A stretch of 52,335 nucleotides of DNA from CAZBYL01 sp964496275. GTDB lineage: Bacteria > Synergistota > Synergistia > Synergistales > Synergistaceae. The notes under the pieces are model-generated. The model was not told the origin of the DNA. It saw nothing but the letters and a program-made list of their open reading frames with translations, and did no database searches. Of the stretch, positions 32,421-40,251 are shown in pieces (the stretch's first letter is position 1; each line of letters begins with the position of its first letter). The stretch is from the NCBI GenBank assembly GCA_964496275.1, contig CAZBYL010000008.1, positions 1-52,335 of the forward strand. The letters are read 5' to 3'. Position numbers and translations under genes: made by a program.

Positions 32421-33722
32421 ATGACTTACAGAATAGTTCACTACATTAACCAGTTCTTCGCAGGAATCGGCGGAGAAGAGAAAGCCGGAGTCGCTCCCGA
32501 AGCACGCGAAGGTATCGTCGGACCCGGCGCAGCCCTTAAAATGGCTCTCGGAACAGAGGCGGAAGTCGTAGGAACAGTAATCTGCGGCGACGGTTTCTAC
32601 GCTGAGAACATGGAATCAGCAACAGATACGATCATCAAGATGATTTCCGACTTCAAGCCCGATGCAGTCGTTGCAGGCCCCGCATTCAACGCAGGACGCT
32701 ACGGCACGGCATGCGGCGGCGTATCCGATGCGGTTTCCAAGAGACTCGGAATCCCTGTCATCACAGGCATGTATCCTGAGAACCCCGGCGTTGACATGTT
32801 CCGCAAAGGTCTCTACATCGTTGAGACGGCAGACAACGCACGCGGCATCAAAGACGCGGTTCCCGCAATGGCGAAGCTCGTCCTCAAGCTCCTCAAAGAA
32901 GGCACACTCGGAAGCCCCGAGGAAGACGGATACATTTCACGCGGCGTTCGTAAGAACTGCTTCCACGACATCCCCGGTGCAGATCGCGCTGTTGCGATGC
33001 TCGTAAAGAAGCTCAAGGGCGAAGAATTCACAACAGAATATCCCATGCCCGTATTTGACCGTGTGGATCCCGCAGCCGCAATCACAGATATGAAGAACGC
33101 AACGATTGCTCTTGTAACATCAGGCGGAATCGTGCCGAAGGGCAACCCCGACCATATCGAGTCTTCAAGCGCTTCAAAGTTTGGCAGATACTGCATCGCA
33201 GGCGTGGAGACGGCAGACGGCGAGCACTATGCAACAGCTCACGGCGGCTACGACCCGACGTATGCGAACCACAACCCCAACAGAGTTCTTCCGATAGATG
33301 AGCTCCGCGTAATGGAGAAGGCCGGAGTATTCAAGAAGCTCTATGACTACTTCTTCACAACGGTAGGAAACGGAACATCAACAGCCAACGCGAAGAAATT
33401 CGGACTTGCCATAGGCGAGGAACTCAAGAACAACGGAGTTGACGCCGTGATCCTCACCTCCACCTGAGGAACCTGCACACGTTGCGGTGCAACGATGGTA
33501 AAGGCAATCGAAAGCTACGGTATTCCTGTTGTGCACATCTGCACAATCGTTCCTATTTCACTTACAGTCGGCGCCAACAGAATCGTACCGGCAGTCGCGA
33601 TTCCGTTCCCGCTCGGCGATGCTTCCAGAACACCGGAAGAAGAACTTGTTATTCGTAAGCACCTCGTCGAGAAGGCTCTCGAAGCCCTCAAGACACCTGT
33701 CTCGGAACAGACAGTATTCTAA
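32421..33722 (+). CDS. grdB: Glycine reductase component B, selenoprotein GrdB (in-frame UGA read as selenocysteine)
   Basis: The frame is open from 32421 to a TGA at 33465-33467 and then continues without interruption to TAA at 33720-33722, giving 433 residues with Sec349. The context is TSTUGTCTRCGATM, a UxxCxxC redox motif expected of GrdB. The part after the UGA (VKAIESYGIPVVHICTIVPI) is conserved GrdB sequence, so a true stop or pseudogene is ruled out. A hairpin just downstream fits a bacterial SECIS. The Sec attacks the Schiff-base substrate bound to GrdE and passes the carboxymethyl group to GrdA. GGAGGAGGAAG precedes the ATG. SelA-D and tRNA-Sec are not in the window. Confidence 0.96.
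33465..33494 (+). promoter_or_regulatory. UGA selenocysteine codon and SECIS-like hairpin of grdB
   Basis: UGA at 33465-33467 is followed after 12 bases by CGTTGC-GGT-GCAACG (33480-33494), a 6-bp stem with a GGU apical loop. Bacterial SECIS elements lie directly 3' of the UGA and bind SelB through such an apical loop with G residues. Confidence 0.8.
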
Positions 33723-33733
33723 GTTACGCATAA

Positions 33734-33836
33734 GAAGAGAAGCATTGGCACGAGCATCGCAAAGTGCGTTTTCGCCGGCATTATCGTTAAAATCGGCGAG
33801 CGTACTTTGCGGAGCGGGGCGAATGCTTCTCTCTTC
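33734..33836 (+). other. Long imperfect hairpin in the grdB-grdC gap
   Basis: Arms of about 45 bases face each other with few mismatches. GAAGAGAAGCATT (33734 on) pairs with the end of the element (AATGCTTCTCTCTTC), CGCAAAGT pairs with ACTTTGCG, and CGCCG pairs with CGGCG near the loop. There is no T-tract after it. It could be a processing or stabilising element, an attenuator or a small non-coding repeat. Confidence 0.6.
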
Positions 33837-33990
33837 ATTATCTGACTGAACATAAAACGTATACAGGTATCATGTTTTATTATTCACAAACACAAGGACT
33901 TTGTCGAATCTGCATCATATAATAAATATGAAAATACTGCCCGTAAGGGTATTATCTTAAAAATCAAAACACATCAGGGAGGAAACAGAA

Positions 33991-35526
33991 ATGCCCAACG
34001 CAGCGATCAAAGCAGCAGCCTATTCACTCAACCACACACCTGAACTTGCGCTTCACTACGGCAACACACCGTTTGTAGAAAGAGAAACGCACCCTGACTC
34101 AGAATTCCTCGCAGCACTTCCCAAACACGTGCAGGACTACGAATCAGCGGCTAAATACGCACCCAACCTTACATACATAGGCGCAATGTCCATCGAAGAG
34201 TTCGAGACACGTCAGCAGCCCTGGCATACAAACCTCGAACCCGCCGTCCTTCGCTTCGGCAAATACGGCGAAATCATGCCCGAAGATGAGACAATCGCAT
34301 TTATCGATGCCTGCGACGTGTTTGACCTCGTGTGGCTCGAAAAAGGTTTTGCCGGCGCGGCGAAAGAGAAACTCGCAAAGCACCCCCTTATGAGAGAAGA
34401 TATCGTAGCTCGTGTCGAAGCGGGACATGACGCAGCGGAAATTGAGCACGAAGTAGCAAACGCCGCCGCTCTTCCCCTCTACATCGACGGTAAAGTCGTA
34501 GGCTGCAGCAGACGCGGTCATGAAGTTGACCCCAACCTCACCGCTTATGAACTTCTTGTAAACATGACATGCAAAGCCAGCGCAGTTCTTTCACTCCTTC
34601 ACCTCATCAAAAACTCTGGTATGGAGCCTTCCGACATTGACTTCGTGGTAGAATGCTCCGAAGAAGCGGCCGGCGACATGAACCAGCGCGGCGGCGGCAA
34701 CTTTGCAAAGGCAATAGCCGAAATCGCAGGCTGCAGCAATGCATCCGGCTGTGACATACGCGGCTTCTGCGCAGGTCCTGTCAACGCAGTCCTCGCAGGC
34801 GCTTCCATGGTTGCTGCGGGAACCCGCAAAAACGTCGCTGTCATAGCGGGCGGCGCAATCCCCAAGCTCTACATGAACAGCCGTGACCACGTCAAAAAGA
34901 ATCTTCCCGCCCTTGAGAACTGCCTCGGTTCCTTCGGCGTCCTTATCGTTCCCGATGACGGTACGCTTCCCGTAATCCGCCTCGATGCAATCGGAAAACA
35001 CACAGTCGGAGCCGGAGCGTCGCCCCAGACAGTAACGAGCGTTCTTACATACGAGCCCCTTGCAAAAGTCGGACTCACACTTTCGGATGTTGACAAGTAT
35101 GCTCCTGAACTTCACAACCCCGAAATCACGCTTCCCGCAGGAGCAGGCAACGTTCCCGAAGCTAACTTCAAGATGATTGCAGCCCTCGGCGTAATGAAGA
35201 AGCAGATAGAGAAGCCCGACATGCTCAACTTTATCAAAGAGCACGGAATGACAGGCTTTGCACATACACAGGGGCATATCCCCTCAGGCGTTCCCTTCCT
35301 CGGTCACGCAGCCGATGCAATAATGGCCGGCAAAATGAACAGAGCTATGATAATAGGCAAGGGAAGCCTCTTCCTCGGACGCCTTACCAACCTGGCCGAC
35401 GGAGCCTCCTTCCTCGTTGAGAAACCCTCCGGCAAACCGGCAGCGGCAGGCGGAGTTACAAAGGAAGAAATTCGTGAACTTATCCTCGAAGCCCTCGGAG
35501 AAATTGCCGGCGGACTCAGCAAGTAA
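33991..35526 (+). CDS. grdC: Glycine reductase component C, beta subunit GrdC
   Basis: A 511-residue protein of the GrdC family, related to beta-ketoacyl-ACP synthase III folds. Recognisable blocks include PWHTNLEP, VECSEEAAGDMNQRGGGNFAKAIAEIAGC and GAGASPQTVTSVLTYEPL, and FAHTQGHIPSGVPFLGHAADAI towards the end. With GrdD it takes the acetyl group from GrdA's carboxymethyl-selenoether and releases acetyl phosphate. GGGAGGAAAC precedes the ATG. The 268-base gap from grdB, with hairpins and a TATAAT at 33918-33923, may give it partly independent expression. Confidence 0.95.
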   Translation: MPNAAIKAAAYSLNHTPELALHYGNTPFVERETHPDSEFLAALPKHVQDYESAAKYAPNLTYIGAMSIEEFETRQQPWHTNLEPAVLRFGKYGEIMPEDETIAFIDACDVFDLVWLEKGFAGAAKEKLAKHPLMREDIVARVEAGHDAAEIEHEVANAAALPLYIDGKVVGCSRRGHEVDPNLTAYELLVNMTCKASAVLSLLHLIKNSGMEPSDIDFVVECSEEAAGDMNQRGGGNFAKAIAEIAGCSNASGCDIRGFCAGPVNAVLAGASMVAAGTRKNVAVIAGGAIPKLYMNSRDHVKKNLPALENCLGSFGVLIVPDDGTLPVIRLDAIGKHTVGAGASPQTVTSVLTYEPLAKVGLTLSDVDKYAPELHNPEITLPAGAGNVPEANFKMIAALGVMKKQIEKPDMLNFIKEHGMTGFAHTQGHIPSGVPFLGHAADAIMAGKMNRAMIIGKGSLFLGRLTNLADGASFLVEKPSGKPAAAGGVTKEEIRELILEALGEIAGGLSK

Positions 35527-35538
35527 GCGGTGACAGAC

Positions 35539-36705
35539 ATGACTGACAAGACAGCAACAAAAAAACTTATCGGCGAGGTTCTTGCCGAGATAATAGCCGA
35601 AGCTAAGAGCGGATGCGGCAAGCAGACGACGGTCGGTCTTATGGCATACGGCAGCGAACTTGGCAGCGATGAACTTGCCAAGGGCGCAGTGCTGGCAATG
35701 GAGAACGACCCTTCCGTTAAGGTCCGCCCCATCGGCCCTATCGTTGCGGGTTATGAGCACCTTGACTGGATAGAGACTGCGGCTGACGAGCACGAGATCG
35801 CAAGAGCGATGGAATCGGCGCTCAGCGACGGAACGATATCCGGAGCGGTTGCTCTTCACTACCCCTTCCCCGTAGGCGTAACCACTATAGGCAAGGTACT
35901 TACCCCCGCGAAGGGCAAGCCCTGCTTCATCGCATCATCGACAGGCACGTCATCTGTCAACAGACTCGAAGCGATGCTCAGAAATGCAATCTACGGAATC
36001 TCTGTTGCAAAGGCGAACGGCATAAAGAATCCGAAAGTCGGAGTGCTCAACCTGGACGGTGCGCAGACAGTTCTTCGCGCGCTTCAGAAGCTTGCCGACA
36101 ACGGATATGACATCACATTCGGCTCAAGCATCAGAAAAGACGGCGGAGCCATCCTCCGCGGAAACGACCTTCTTGCGGGAGCCGTTGACGTTGCGGTAAT
36201 GGATACTCTCACAGGCAACGTAATGATGAAGCTCTTCGGAGCGTGGAACACAGGCGGCAACTACGAAGCCATGGGCTGGGGCTACGGCCCTTCCGCAGGC
36301 GAAGGTTGGACGAAGGTTGTCTCCATCATTTCCAGAGCCTCAGGTGCGCCTGTAATAGCAAACGCCCTCTCCCTCAATGCGAGGAGCGCGAAGAACGACC
36401 TTCCCGCGATAGTTGCGGCAGAGCTCAAGAAAGCAAATGCAGCGGGACTTGCGGAGCTTATCGAAGGCTTCCAGCCCAAGGCGGCTAAGGCAGACGAAGA
36501 AGAGGTCAAAGCCCCGGCAGCGGAGCCGACGGACGAAGAGATTCACGGCATAGACGTGCTCGAAATTGAAGACGCAGTCAAAGCCCTTTGGAAGGTAGGC
36601 ATCTACGCCGAATCTTCAATGGGATGCACAGGACCGGTCATCAAGTTTGCGGTACGCAACGCAGAAAAAGTGGAAGCCACCCTTAAAGAAAAAGGCTTCC
36701 TCTAA
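35539..36705 (+). CDS. grdD: Glycine reductase component C, alpha subunit GrdD
   Basis: A 388-residue protein of the GrdD family, PlsX-like in fold. It begins MTDKTATKKLIGEVLAEI; the C-terminal GCTGPVIKFA carries the Cys (363 with this start) expected to form the acetyl-thioester before phosphorolysis. A linker rich in Lys, Glu and Ala (about residues 315-340) joins the two parts. The ATG at 35539 is preferred because GCGGTGA is correctly spaced; a GTG three codons earlier (35530) is the alternative. It lies 12 bases after grdC and ends the operon. GrdA and the thioredoxin pair often found in such operons are absent. Confidence 0.95.
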   Translation: MTDKTATKKLIGEVLAEIIAEAKSGCGKQTTVGLMAYGSELGSDELAKGAVLAMENDPSVKVRPIGPIVAGYEHLDWIETAADEHEIARAMESALSDGTISGAVALHYPFPVGVTTIGKVLTPAKGKPCFIASSTGTSSVNRLEAMLRNAIYGISVAKANGIKNPKVGVLNLDGAQTVLRALQKLADNGYDITFGSSIRKDGGAILRGNDLLAGAVDVAVMDTLTGNVMMKLFGAWNTGGNYEAMGWGYGPSAGEGWTKVVSIISRASGAPVIANALSLNARSAKNDLPAIVAAELKKANAAGLAELIEGFQPKAAKADEEEVKAPAAEPTDEEIHGIDVLEIEDAVKALWKVGIYAESSMGCTGPVIKFAVRNAEKVEATLKEKGFL

Positions 36706-36723
36706 GGAAAAATCAAAGCATAT

Positions 36724-36760
36724 AAAACATGGACAGTGCATAACGCGCTGTCCATGTTTT
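36724..36760. terminator. Probable terminator after grdD
   Basis: AAAACATGGACAG pairs with CTGTCCATGTTTT around an 11-base loop. The flanking TATA and TTATA extend the symmetry. It could act in both directions. Confidence 0.75.
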
Positions 36761-36783
36761 GGTTATAAGAGAGGGTGTTTTGT

Positions 36784-37230
36784 ATGAATAAGGTTGAAAC
36801 CACAGAAAAAAACTTTGCGGACGGCTGCAACTGCTGTCAAGCGGTCTTTCTTTCCTATGCCTCCGATTTCGGAATAGACGAAAAAACCGCGCTCAGACTT
36901 TCCTCAAATTTTGGCGGAGGTTTCTCAAAAATGCGCGAGATGTGCGGCGCTGTCTCCGGAATGACAATGGTTGCAGGACTTGCAAAGGGCTATGACGATA
37001 TTAAAGATCCCGAAGCAAAGAGCGCCTCTTATGATTTGGGACATAAGCTCATCACGGAATTCAAAGAGCGCAACGGGGCTCTGTCGTGCAAAGAGCTCCT
37101 GAAAATGCAGGAAGAATACAAAAAAGAGGGAACAGTGCCTGGAGGCGAGCCGTTCAACGAAAAACGCCCATGCACGTACCTTGTGAAATGTGCCGCGGAA
37201 ATACTGGAAAAAGAAGTTTTTAAAAGATAG
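36784..37230 (+). CDS. C_GCAxxG_C_C family protein
   Basis: A 148-residue protein with the conserved Cys set: DGCNCCQAVFLS near the start, MCGAVSGM in the middle (the GCAxxG-like position), LSCKELL and RPCTYLVKCAAEIL near the end. Members are small redox or metal-binding proteins, probably helical, and are often found near transporters or reductases in anaerobes. The biochemical role is unknown. The ATG at 36784 follows AGAGAGGGTG. It is separated from grdD by a hairpin, so it is probably its own unit. Confidence 0.85.
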   Translation: MNKVETTEKNFADGCNCCQAVFLSYASDFGIDEKTALRLSSNFGGGFSKMREMCGAVSGMTMVAGLAKGYDDIKDPEAKSASYDLGHKLITEFKERNGALSCKELLKMQEEYKKEGTVPGGEPFNEKRPCTYLVKCAAEILEKEVFKR

Positions 37231-37324
37231 GCTCGGGCTTAAAACAACAATAAATTTCCGTTTATATATTTTCTCCCTCGAAAAATGTTATGCCCTATTG
37301 AATAGGCGGAATAAGCGCGCATGT

Positions 37325-38014
37325 CTAAATCAGAAATGCAAACAGGGGAGCTGCCGCAACTGTAAGCAGACCGGCTAAAGCGATTGCAAGGCCGCTCATG
37401 GCTCCCTCCGTCTCGCCTATTTCCATGGCGCGAACGGTTCCCATTGCGTGTGAAGAAGACCCTATTGCGATACCTACTGCGATGGGGTCTTCTATTTTAA
37501 GCAGTCTGAAAAGAGGTGTAGCCGCGATATTTCCGATAATACCGGTTATGATTATGGAGACTGCTGTTAAATTAGGCATACCGCCAAGTTCCTCCGATAT
37601 CCCCATTCCTATCGCCGTCGTTATGGATTTCGGAAGAAAGGTGACATACTGGACGTGGGAGAAGCCGAACAGCAAAGAGAGAGCCCAAACACTCACTGCG
37701 CTTGAGAACACTCCCATAAAAATTCCGACGGCGATTGCCGGAAAATTGCGCCTGACAAGCTCTCTTCTCTCGTAGAGCGGAACTGCCAGACAGATAGTGG
37801 CAGGGGTCAGAAGGTAGCCGAGAAAGTCGGCGCTCTTTGCGTAGGTATCATAATCTATCCCAAACAGTGTAAGAGCCGAGATTACGAAAATTATGGTAAA
37901 AAGAAGAGGATTAAAAGATTTTGATTTCAGAAAACTCTTAATCAACCCGCCTATCAGAAATCCCAAAAGGCTGATGAAAATGCCGAAAAATGCGGAAACG
38001 TGTAAAAAATCCAC
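37325..38014 (-). CDS. lrgB: LrgB family membrane protein
   Basis: A 229-residue protein with about six to seven transmembrane segments and the LrgB pattern: PATICLAVPLYERRELVRRNFPAI, FLPKSITTAIGMGISEELGG and GIAIGSSSHAMGTVRAMEIGETEGAMSGLAI. LrgAB were named antiholin-like, but relatives transport pyruvate, glycolate or glycerate. The GTG at 38014 is used, right after the lrgA stop, with GGAAGGG upstream. A glycerate kinase gene lies nearby at 40248-41519, in line with an organic-acid role, though this is inference. Confidence 0.9.
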   Translation of the reverse strand: MDFLHVSAFFGIFISLLGFLIGGLIKSFLKSKSFNPLLFTIIFVISALTLFGIDYDTYAKSADFLGYLLTPATICLAVPLYERRELVRRNFPAIAVGIFMGVFSSAVSVWALSLLFGFSHVQYVTFLPKSITTAIGMGISEELGGMPNLTAVSIIITGIIGNIAATPLFRLLKIEDPIAVGIAIGSSSHAMGTVRAMEIGETEGAMSGLAIALAGLLTVAAAPLFAFLI

Positions 38015-38015
38015 C

Positions 38016-38372
38016 CTAGCGCCCTTCCTTTCCGGACTTGAGCATAAAGCTAACCGCAAAAGCCGTCACTGCCATCACAAAGAGAGTCGTTGCAAATATC
38101 AAAAAAGCAACTTGCAGATAAAGCCCTTTGAATACAGTATAGTGCTTCATCACACCGACTGCCGCGGGAATAAACATTATGGGCATAATCTCAATGAGAA
38201 AAAACGAAGTCTCTCTTATCTGCCGCACCTTTACAATGCCGATACGGAGTGCAGCAAAGAGAAGTATAAATCCGTAGATGCTTGCCGGTATTGGCAAGGG
38301 AAGTAAAGATTTTACAATCTCTGCGGCAAAGGAAAAAAGTATTATTATCGAAAACTGAGTAAGGTACTTCAT
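38016..38372 (-). CDS. lrgA: LrgA/CidA family membrane protein
   Basis: A 118-residue protein with four transmembrane segments and the family block LPIPASIYGFILLFAALRIGIVKVRQIRETSFFLIEIMPIMFIPAAVGVMKH. It is translated just ahead of lrgB and forms the partner of that protein in the cytoplasmic membrane. An 11-base direct repeat lies upstream (38392-38415), possibly part of the promoter or a regulator site. Confidence 0.9.
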   Translation of the reverse strand: MKYLTQFSIIILFSFAAEIVKSLLPLPIPASIYGFILLFAALRIGIVKVRQIRETSFFLIEIMPIMFIPAAVGVMKHYTVFKGLYLQVAFLIFATTLFVMAVTAFAVSFMLKSGKEGR

Positions 38373-38391
38373 GACGTACTATCTCCAAACA

Positions 38392-38415
38392 TATAATATT
38401 TTCTTATAATATTTT
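38392..38415. repeat. Direct repeat TATAATATTTT x2 upstream of lrgA
   Basis: The 11-base word occurs at 38392-38402 and 38405-38415, starts 13 bases apart. It is AT-rich and lies 20 bases before the leftward lrgA start. It may be a promoter or regulator-binding repeat, or chance in AT-rich DNA. Confidence 0.35.
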
Positions 38416-38596
38416 ATAAACGGCGTCGGGTCAAGAAAAGTGTACTGTTTTGCCTCGGTGAATGTGGGTTTGTAAAACCTCTGTTGCCGCGCATTTACGG
38501 GAGTTGACGCGGTGCTTGGCGTACTTGCGTCTGCGGTGCTATACTGTCATGCAATTATTAGGCATTCTGCATCTGCTGCAGGAGTGGGGGAATATT

Positions 38597-39124
38597 ATGA
38601 GAGAGAGCGCAAAAAAACAGCTTATTAGCGAACTTCTGAAAATGAGTGAGACTGAGTTCGACGATGAGGAGCTGCTGCATAAGCTGCTTGACAGGCGGAT
38701 GACGGGCAATGCGAACGACAGCAGCGAAAAGCTCACATCCAGCCAGAAGGCTGCTGACAATATTGCACGTTTCACAGGAAGCTGGACATTCATAATAGTT
38801 TTTGTGTTAGTACTTGTATCGTGGATGATTCTGAATATCAGGCTTGCGGAGCACTCCTTTGACGCATACCCGTTTATCCTGCTGAATCTGGTGCTCTCAT
38901 GCGTTGCGGCGATTCAGGCACCGCTCATAATGATGAGCCAGAACAGACAGGAAGCGAAAGACCGCTCTCGCTCGGAGAACGATTATCGTGTCAATCTTAA
39001 AAATGAGCTTGTTATTGACGACCTCCATTATAAAATAGATGACCTGCTATCCGCCCAAGAACAGATAATGAAACGCCCTGATTCTCTTGAAAGGCAGATT
39101 GAAGAGGGCAGAGTAAAGAAGTGA
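38597..39124 (+). CDS. DUF1003 family membrane protein
   Basis: A 175-residue protein with two transmembrane helices (about residues 60-80, FTGSWTFIIVFVLVLVSWMI, and 93-112, AYPFILLNLVLSCVAAIQAP) and the DUF1003 tail IMMSQNRQEAKDRSRSENDYRVNLKNE. The N-terminal 55 residues are charged and cytoplasmic, and the end is a coiled coil. Function is unknown. The ATG at 38597 is chosen because AGGAGTGGGGG lies just before it; a longer in-frame ORF lacks support. Confidence 0.85.
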   Translation: MRESAKKQLISELLKMSETEFDDEELLHKLLDRRMTGNANDSSEKLTSSQKAADNIARFTGSWTFIIVFVLVLVSWMILNIRLAEHSFDAYPFILLNLVLSCVAAIQAPLIMMSQNRQEAKDRSRSENDYRVNLKNELVIDDLHYKIDDLLSAQEQIMKRPDSLERQIEEGRVKK

Positions 39125-39250
39125 TGCTGTGGCTTCTTAGACCGCATAAAAGCCTCTTTACCGTCTTGCGCGAAATTCAGTAAGATTTTTATAGTATATC
39201 GCTCACACAGCTGCATCATGTCTGCTGTAAGGCCGACGTATAATATGTTC

Positions 39251-39385
39251 GGAGCACAACTGTAAAGAAATTAGTGAACTCAAATGAAAAATTACAGGTG
39301 TGCGCTCTTGTGCTGTCGGTGTGAATGTTGCTGCTGTCTATCCAGCCTGACTCGGCTTTCGGTTCGCCTGTTTATCTCACCGGAA
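39251..39385 (+). ncRNA. Candidate small structured RNA (tentative)
   Basis: A TATAAT (39239-39244) would start transcription near 39251. From there AGCACAACTGTAA (39253-39265) pairs in two blocks: CTGTAA with TTACAG (39292-39297), then AGCACAA with TTGTGCT (39308-39314) across a 10-base bulge. Further on CGGTG pairs with CACCG (39317-39321 and 39378-39382). The -35 is weak and no known RNA family (6S, tmRNA, SRP) was recognised, so this stays a hypothesis. The 3' end is undefined. Confidence 0.3.
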
Positions 39386-39456
39386 AAAACCTGAATCCCT
39401 CCGTTCTGAATGCTGTGAATGAAATGTAAAGCATTTTGATTTGTCACATTATTCTC

Positions 39457-39484
39457 TTGACTTTATTTTAAGAATTGTTATTAT
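39457..39484 (+). promoter_or_regulatory. Promoter of the small membrane protein gene
   Basis: TTGACT, a 16-base spacer and TATTAT, with predicted start near 39491, about 30 bases before the GTG. Confidence 0.65.
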
Positions 39485-39519
39485 GACGAAAATGCTTTTG
39501 ATGGAGGGAGTTGGGGAAG

Positions 39520-39705
39520 GTGGAGGCAAAGAATCCGTATGATGACCCGGCTGTTATGTCCGCTTATAACCATCAGGAGGACGATGGCAAGAGCCGGACA
39601 TACCGTCTCCCGTCGCAGGAGGAATCCGAGTACGACTGGAAAGTTCAGAAGCTAATGTTTCTTACGACTCTGATCGGTATGGTGATTTTAGCGATTATTA
39701 CGTAA
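39520..39705 (+). CDS. Small membrane protein of unknown function
   Basis: A 61-residue peptide: a polar N-terminus (MEAKNPYDDPAVMSAYNHQEDD, first 22 residues shown in part; then RTYRLPSQEESEYDWKV) and one C-terminal transmembrane helix (about residues 43-60, LMFLTTLIGMVILAIIT). The GTG at 39520 is chosen because GGAGGGAG sits nine bases before it; a TTG three codons upstream overlaps that site. It has its own good promoter and no co-directional partner, so it is likely a real small gene. No family was recognised. Confidence 0.6.
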   Translation: MEAKNPYDDPAVMSAYNHQEDDGKSRTYRLPSQEESEYDWKVQKLMFLTTLIGMVILAIIT

Positions 39706-39816
39706 GGCAGACGCGGTTTGCGGCTGCTTCGTAGTTGGCAATACTTCCAAAATCTGATACACAGCAGAGCGAGGCCGCATTTGGTGAACAGATGCAGTCT
39801 CGTTTTATTTGTTGGT

Positions 39817-40251
39817 TTATTGTTTCTCCGTCATTTTTTCGAGTGAGGCCGCGAAGTTTTTATCGTCCTCTGTTTTTCGTTTTGAGGGGCCTTTTGTGCG
39901 CCCGCCGTTTTTTCTGAATTTTGCTTTTATGTCACGTTCTTCAAGCATGAAGTCTATTTTTTCGGGACGGTAAATTGTCCCCATCGGGCTTATTGCAGAG
40001 GCTTTTTTTGACAGTATTATTGCCGCAAGCCCCCAGTCTTGTGTGATTACTATATCGCCGGGTTCTGTTATGTTTATTATTTTGATGTCCGCCTCCTGCG
40101 AGGCGTTGCCGACTGTTATGTGCGTGTCAGATTCTATGTTGTGGTTGAAGCTTGCGACTGTGATAACGGGGATGTTTTTTTCGTGCCCTGTTTTTAGGGC
40201 GCATTGCAGTGCGTTTTTCGGGCAGGCGTCCGCGTCTATTATTATTCTCAT
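39817..40251 (-). CDS. YaiI/YqxD family protein (UPF0178)
   Basis: A 144-residue protein with the UPF0178 marks RIIIDADACPKNALQ at the start, then ITQDWGLAAIILSKKASAISPMG and the K/R-rich end GGRTKGPSKRKTEDD. It has a PIN-like or NYN-like fold by family knowledge, and its function is unsettled. It is the last of three leftward genes; its start overlaps the end of the glycerate kinase gene. Confidence 0.95.
   Translation of the reverse strand: MRIIIDADACPKNALQCALKTGHEKNIPVITVASFNHNIESDTHITVGNASQEADIKIINITEPGDIVITQDWGLAAIILSKKASAISPMGTIYRPEKIDFMLEERDIKAKFRKNGGRTKGPSKRKTEDDKNFAASLEKMTEKQ

Larger units (their letters stand above)
39125..39519. other. Gene-free stretch with a candidate structured RNA and a promoter
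   Basis: This stretch holds no convincing ORF of its own. A TATAAT at 39239-39244 is followed by a structured segment starting at about 39251 (described separately), and a strong promoter lies at 39457-39484 before the small membrane protein. The section between 39385 and 39450 shows nothing clear. Confidence 0.5.

Noticed and set aside
32421..33722. Apparent premature stop splitting grdB into two ORFs, as in a pseudogene
   Set aside because: The UGA is in the conserved UxxCxxC site of GrdB and the downstream frame is intact and conserved. Selenocysteine recoding is the better explanation.
34591..35277. Leftward ORF of 228 codons inside grdC
   Set aside because: It is antisense to a clear grdC and its Cys/Val-rich composition mirrors the biased codon use of grdC.
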